Shown piece after piece: positions 60,408-64,000 of a stretch of 64,000 bases of DNA. The notes beneath the pieces were generated by a model that worked only from the letters and a program-made list of their open reading frames with translations, was not told the origin of the DNA and did no database searches. A program made the position numbers and the translations under genes. Origin of the DNA: Sandaracinaceae bacterium (lineage in GTDB: Bacteria; Myxococcota_A; Polyangia; Polyangiales; Houyiibacteriaceae); the NCBI GenBank assembly GCA_020633055.1, contig JACKEJ010000004.1, positions 434,001-498,000 on the forward strand, in the 5' to 3' direction. The first letter of the stretch is position 1, and each line of letters starts with the position of its first letter.

Positions 60408-61250
60408 GTGTCCATGACGCTCCGCCTGACCATCCTCTCCATCGGCCTGACCTTCGGGCTCCTCGAGCTCTGGCGCTCCCCACCTCGAGGCCGCAGCGGA
60501 CGCCAGCTGGCCTTCGACCTCCTGTCGAGCGCCGCGGTGGGTCTGGTCGTGAGCCCGCTCGTCGCGCTGACCGTGAGCGCCCTCCTGGACGTGGCCTCGC
60601 CGAGCAGTCGCAACGCGTTGGCCGACCTCCCGCTCTGGGCCGCCGTGGGGCTCTTCCTCGTTGGGGACGACCTGACGCAGTACCTCTGGCATCGCGCGTC
60701 GCACAGCGTCCCGTTCCTGTACACGCTCCACCGCGCGCACCACTCCGCCCGCTACATGAGCGTGTCGATGATGTACCGCAACAACGTCTTCTACTACGCC
60801 CTCATGCCCAGCCTGTGGGTCAGCGGTGCCCTCGTCCACGCGGGGCTGGGCGCCGTCTACGCGGGCTACCTCGCGGTCAAGCTCACGGTCATCGCTGGCG
60901 CGCACTCCAGCGTCCGCTGGGACGAGCGCCTCTACCGTGTGCGTTGGCTCTCGCACGTGATGTGGGTCGTCGAGCGTATTGTCTCCACGCCCTCCACCCA
61001 CGCGATGCACCACGGCCGGCACGCGGACGACGGTGTCACCCACTACGCCGGCAACTACGGCAACCTGCTGTTCTTCTGGGACGTGCTCTTCGGCACGGCG
61101 CGCATCACGCGCCGCTACCCAGAGGCCTACGGCATCGAGAACCTGGCGCCCGAGTCCGCCACGACCGAGCTGCTCTGGCCGCTGGTGCCGCTGCGTGGCG
61201 AAGGTCGCGCTGCCGAGGCAACGACCACTCTCCCCGACGCGGCCGAGTAG
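60408..61250 (+). CDS. Fatty-acid hydroxylase / sterol desaturase family protein
   Basis: A 280-residue membrane di-iron enzyme. The His boxes are WHRASH (about 98), HRAHHSARYM (about 109) and HAMHHGRH (about 203), in the order of the sterol desaturase superfamily. Four spans are predicted. GTG at 60408 is preferred since GGAAA lies 7 bases upstream; an ATG at 60414 is possible. It is controlled, by position, by the divergent LysR gene. The substrate is unknown; the family includes carotenoid, lipid and sterol oxidases. Confidence 0.88.
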   Translation: MSMTLRLTILSIGLTFGLLELWRSPPRGRSGRQLAFDLLSSAAVGLVVSPLVALTVSALLDVASPSSRNALADLPLWAAVGLFLVGDDLTQYLWHRASHSVPFLYTLHRAHHSARYMSVSMMYRNNVFYYALMPSLWVSGALVHAGLGAVYAGYLAVKLTVIAGAHSSVRWDERLYRVRWLSHVMWVVERIVSTPSTHAMHHGRHADDGVTHYAGNYGNLLFFWDVLFGTARITRRYPEAYGIENLAPESATTELLWPLVPLRGEGRAAEATTTLPDAAE

Positions 61251-61329
61251 GAGGTCGCTGCGGCGCCAACGAAACGGACATCGGCGTCGTCGGCGAGCTT
61301 GCCGCGCGCGACGTGATACAGAAGCGCGC

Positions 61330-62550
61330 ATGTCCACCGACCTCGAGGTCGTGATCGACCCGGACGTGCTTCGCCTGCGGGTGAGCGAAGCCACGGCCGC
61401 CGAGAACCTCACGCGACTGCGCACCTTGGCGCCGCTGCTGGTGGTGGTCCACGCGGTGCACGTGGTGGTGTTTGCGGCCTTCCGCCCAGACTCCCTGCTG
61501 GACCAAGCGGGCTCCGCGCGCGCAGAGAGCTGGCGGCTCGCGATCGCGGGCGCACACGCAGCGGCCACGGTGGTGAGCCTGTCCGCCACCCTCCTCATGC
61601 GGCGTCTGGGGCGCGCGACGTCGGACGCCGCTCGGCGCTTCGCGCTGATCATGGCCGGGCTCTACCTCGTGTTCGGCGCGCTGCTGACGGGCATCGACCA
61701 ACTCGTCACCAACTCGATCAACGCCTACCTCGCGGTGTCTCTCGGGGTGGCGCTGCTGACCCGAGCGACCACGGTCCAGACGGTCGCCGCCTACACCCTC
61801 GCGTTCCTCGTCCTGGTAGGTGTCTGCGCGCGCACGCAGCCCGACTCGGCGCAGCGGCTGTCCGTCATCGTGAACGCCCTCACGGCCACGGCGCTCGGCC
61901 TGGGTCTCTCCCTGTACGCCAACCGCATGACGCGGCGGCGCACGCACCAGCGTCTCTTGATCGAGGCGCAGCGGCGCGCGCTGACCGAGACCAACGCGCG
62001 GCTCTCCTCGGAGGTGGCCGAGCGGCGCCGGGCCGAGGAAGAGCTGACACACCTGGCCACTCACGACGTGCTGACCGGGCTGCCCAACCGCCGCGCGTTC
62101 GCGCGCACGCTCGAGGACGCCATGGGCGAGGCGCGGGCGGGGCGCCCCAGCACCGTGGCGCTGCTCGACCTCGACCACTTCAAGCGCATCAATGACACCT
62201 ACGGACACGCGCAGGGCGACGAGGTGCTGCGCGACACGGCCCGTGTCATCCGCGAGGCCCTGCGCACCGACGACCACGCGGCGCGGCTGGGCGGCGAGGA
62301 GTTCGGCGTGCTGCTGCGCGGCACCGACGCTGGCGATGCCGGGGCCCTGCTGGACGGGCTGCGCGTGCGTATCTCGGAGCTGCGTTGGCCGGTGTCGGAC
62401 CTGCGGCTCACGACCAGCATCGGTTTCACGGCGCTGCACGGGGAGGACAACCTCGACGCGCGTGAAGCCCTGCGCCGCGCGGACGCGGCGCTCTACCGTG
62501 CCAAGGAGGGCGGACGCGACCGCCTCGTGTCCGCCGACGAGCCCGCCTGA
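61330..62550 (+). CDS. Diguanylate cyclase (GGDEF) with membrane sensor part
   Basis: A 406-residue protein that makes c-di-GMP. About six spans occupy residues 30-200 (MASE-like sensor of unrecognised type), a coiled linker lies at about 205-240 (RALTETNARLSSEVAERRRAEEEL), and the GGDEF domain is at about 240-400. The active loop is GGEEF, with an RxxD inhibitory site (RTDD) five residues before it, so product feedback is likely. LLDLDHFKRINDTYGHAQGD is intact. The start MSTDLEV at 61330 was chosen over a longer upstream frame that overlaps the previous gene. Confidence 0.93.
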   Translation: MSTDLEVVIDPDVLRLRVSEATAAENLTRLRTLAPLLVVVHAVHVVVFAAFRPDSLLDQAGSARAESWRLAIAGAHAAATVVSLSATLLMRRLGRATSDAARRFALIMAGLYLVFGALLTGIDQLVTNSINAYLAVSLGVALLTRATTVQTVAAYTLAFLVLVGVCARTQPDSAQRLSVIVNALTATALGLGLSLYANRMTRRRTHQRLLIEAQRRALTETNARLSSEVAERRRAEEELTHLATHDVLTGLPNRRAFARTLEDAMGEARAGRPSTVALLDLDHFKRINDTYGHAQGDEVLRDTARVIREALRTDDHAARLGGEEFGVLLRGTDAGDAGALLDGLRVRISELRWPVSDLRLTTSIGFTALHGEDNLDAREALRRADAALYRAKEGGRDRLVSADEPA

Positions 62551-62673
62551 ACGCAGACGGGCCGCCGCCAGATGGCGCGGATCGTGCGACCCCAGCTCTC
62601 TCCAACACGGTCGCTCAGGACCGTCGACGCAACCGGGCGTCACCCGAGACGGCTTGCGGTACGCCTCGGCCGT

Positions 62674-64000
62674 TCAGGCGCTCGCGACCTTCGCGACCGC
62701 ACCCCAGCGACGGTAGGCCTCGGTCGCCCGCGACGCCTCCCGGTCGGCCTCCTCGTCCCTCTCCAGCGCGCGGAGACCGCCTGCCATGAGCTCGTGCGTG
62801 AGCGCAACATCGCCGAGCCACGCACCAGCGCGCGCTCCGTCGAGCGCCTGGGCGAAGCGCCGCAACGCCTCCTCGGCGTCCCCGTCGACCTGCATCAGCG
62901 CACCCTCCGCCAGCGTCAGACGGTGCGCGAAGTTCATCGGAGCGTGCTGCGCGAGCGTCCGCAGCGCTTCGCGGCTGGCGTCGAGCGAGGGGCGCAGCGC
63001 AGCGCGCTCGTCCGCGCTCAGGTCCCCCCAGGCGGCGCAGCCGGCCAACACCGCGAACTGATGGAACAGCGGTAGCATCCAGCACGACGGGATGGCGTCC
63101 AGGTACCCGCGCGCGCGCTCGAAGTGCTCGCTCGCGGCCCGCGGGCGCCCGAAGTGGTAGCGCGCCATGCCGATGACGACGTGGTGGATGGCGATGCTTC
63201 CGCGCGCACCGGCCTCGACGTCCGCAGCGAGGATGGACGCCTCGTCGAAGTCGGCGTCGTCCAGCGTCCACGGCTCGTCCTTGGCGCCCGTCAGCGCGCG
63301 CAGCAGCTGCTCGAACGGCGCGTGCAGGTGCGCCGCGTTGATCTGGCCCGTCGCGCGGATCTGCTCGCCCAGCCGCAGCGCGTCGTCGCGCAGCGGCTCG
63401 AGGGGCTCACCCGCCGCGAACGCCATGTACGTGTACATGTGCGCGGCGAAGGCGCCGTACTCGAAGTCTCCCGTGCGCTGCGCCACCTCGAACACGTCGC
63501 GGGACATGGGCAGCACGCTGCGCAGCGGCACCATCCACGAACACACGAAGTTGAAGGCCACGTGCCGGGTCGCCGCCTCGAGGCTGCGGTCGGGGAAGCG
63601 CGCGATCAGCTCGATCGCGAGCTTCCCCCAGTCGTGCGAGACGGGATAGAGGCCCGCCGAGTTCATGATCAACCCGAAGAGGGCCAGGGCGTTGGGTGTC
63701 GCGCTGGAGAGCCCGCGCTCCACGGAGGTGGTCACGAGGTTGCACGCCATCAGCGCCAGCAGGTTGGGCCGCGCGAAGAAGGCCACCGGACACAGGCGCA
63801 CCTGGATGCGCATGGCGGCCAGGACGTGCGGGTCGTCCGCGTCGGGCAGCGCCGAGAAGCCATCGACCCCGATGCGACCGAGCTCGGCCAACGTGTGACC
63901 GAACGCCGCGCCGACGGTGCCCTCGTCGGGGTCGAGCGGCAGCTGGACCCCGAGCAGGCCGAGCGCCTCGAGTCCCGCGTCGAGCGCCGCGAGGTAGTCG
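62674..64000 (-). CDS. TPR-like C-terminal region of a large ATPase/kinase-type signalling protein (partial)
   Basis: The frame is open to the right edge; 441 residues are visible. Helical repeats resemble the C-terminal supersolenoid of large AAA-ATPase signalling proteins that also carry Ser/Thr kinase or histidine kinase domains: DYLAALDAGLEALGLLGVQLP, then LPVAFF-like RLCPVAFFARPNLLALMACN, SVERGLSSATPNALALFGLI and the closing EAYRRWGAVAKV. In many relatives that last motif is followed by a GAF and histidine kinase part; here a stop comes after ASA. The N-terminal part lies outside, so function is inferred only from the family pattern. Confidence 0.72.
   Translation of the reverse strand, partial: DYLAALDAGLEALGLLGVQLPLDPDEGTVGAAFGHTLAELGRIGVDGFSALPDADDPHVLAAMRIQVRLCPVAFFARPNLLALMACNLVTTSVERGLSSATPNALALFGLIMNSAGLYPVSHDWGKLAIELIARFPDRSLEAATRHVAFNFVCSWMVPLRSVLPMSRDVFEVAQRTGDFEYGAFAAHMYTYMAFAAGEPLEPLRDDALRLGEQIRATGQINAAHLHAPFEQLLRALTGAKDEPWTLDDADFDEASILAADVEAGARGSIAIHHVVIGMARYHFGRPRAASEHFERARGYLDAIPSCWMLPLFHQFAVLAGCAAWGDLSADERAALRPSLDASREALRTLAQHAPMNFAHRLTLAEGALMQVDGDAEEALRRFAQALDGARAGAWLGDVALTHELMAGGLRALERDEEADREASRATEAYRRWGAVAKVASA

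Overview
The window is very GC-rich, with dense coding and strong G/C bias at third codon positions. The gene complement (polyketide synthase terminus, Gld-type ABC operon, DUF1844 protein, large Ig-repeat lipoprotein, XPB helicase with a DUF790/Bax1 nuclease, gram-negative lnt and pstSCAB-phoU) points to a delta-proteobacterial lineage, most likely a myxobacterium (Myxococcota, perhaps a Sandaracinus-like Polyangia). That placement is inferred from gene content only; there is no rRNA gene. I saw no tRNA, rRNA, CRISPR array, prophage or transposase.

Layout. 1-3.9 kb: the end of a modular polyketide synthase (KR-DH-carrier-TE) overlapping a glycosyltransferase. 3.9-6.6 kb: two orphan exported proteins and a DUF4143 ATPase with operator-like repeats. 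6.7-11.9 kb: a minus-strand potassium-uptake set (lipoprotein, membrane protein, TrkH, TrkA, HAMP/PAS-like sensor). 12.1-16.1 kb: a giant lipoprotein with 507-bp internal repeats. 16.1-16.9 kb: a C-rich 27-bp tandem array, a highly structured palindromic element and a promoter. 16.9-21.4 kb: a Gld-type ABC operon, ending in three hairpins. 21.6-27.8 kb: a minus-strand run bioA, response regulator, lnt, recQ, RRM protein. 27.9-39.1 kb: mixed housekeeping genes (mrp, htpX, HEAT protein, serB, desaturase, universal stress protein, MMPL exporter). 39.2-44.3 kb: mscL with a zinc ribbon, then phoU-pstBACS with a candidate Pho box. 44.5-49.1 kb: a tightly packed four-gene operon ending in XPB helicase and Bax1 nuclease. 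49.4-53.7 kb: gyrB, gamma-carbonic anhydrase, a second C-rich array plus second structured element, an acidic protein and DUF1844. 53.7-64 kb: DUF445, hemW with ccmAB, TVP38, a LysR regulator divergent from a fatty-acid hydroxylase, a diguanylate cyclase, and the C-terminal part of a large repeat-rich signalling protein that runs off the right edge.

The two most notable signals are these. First, a pair of about 130-nt multi-stem elements (16553-16692 and 52768-52895) share a conserved core, while their stems differ with many base pairs retained; each lies between a C-rich repeat array and a plus-strand gene. Second, an XPB-Bax1 operon carries two unknown companion genes. Gaps not listed as features are below 300 bases and show no supported feature.
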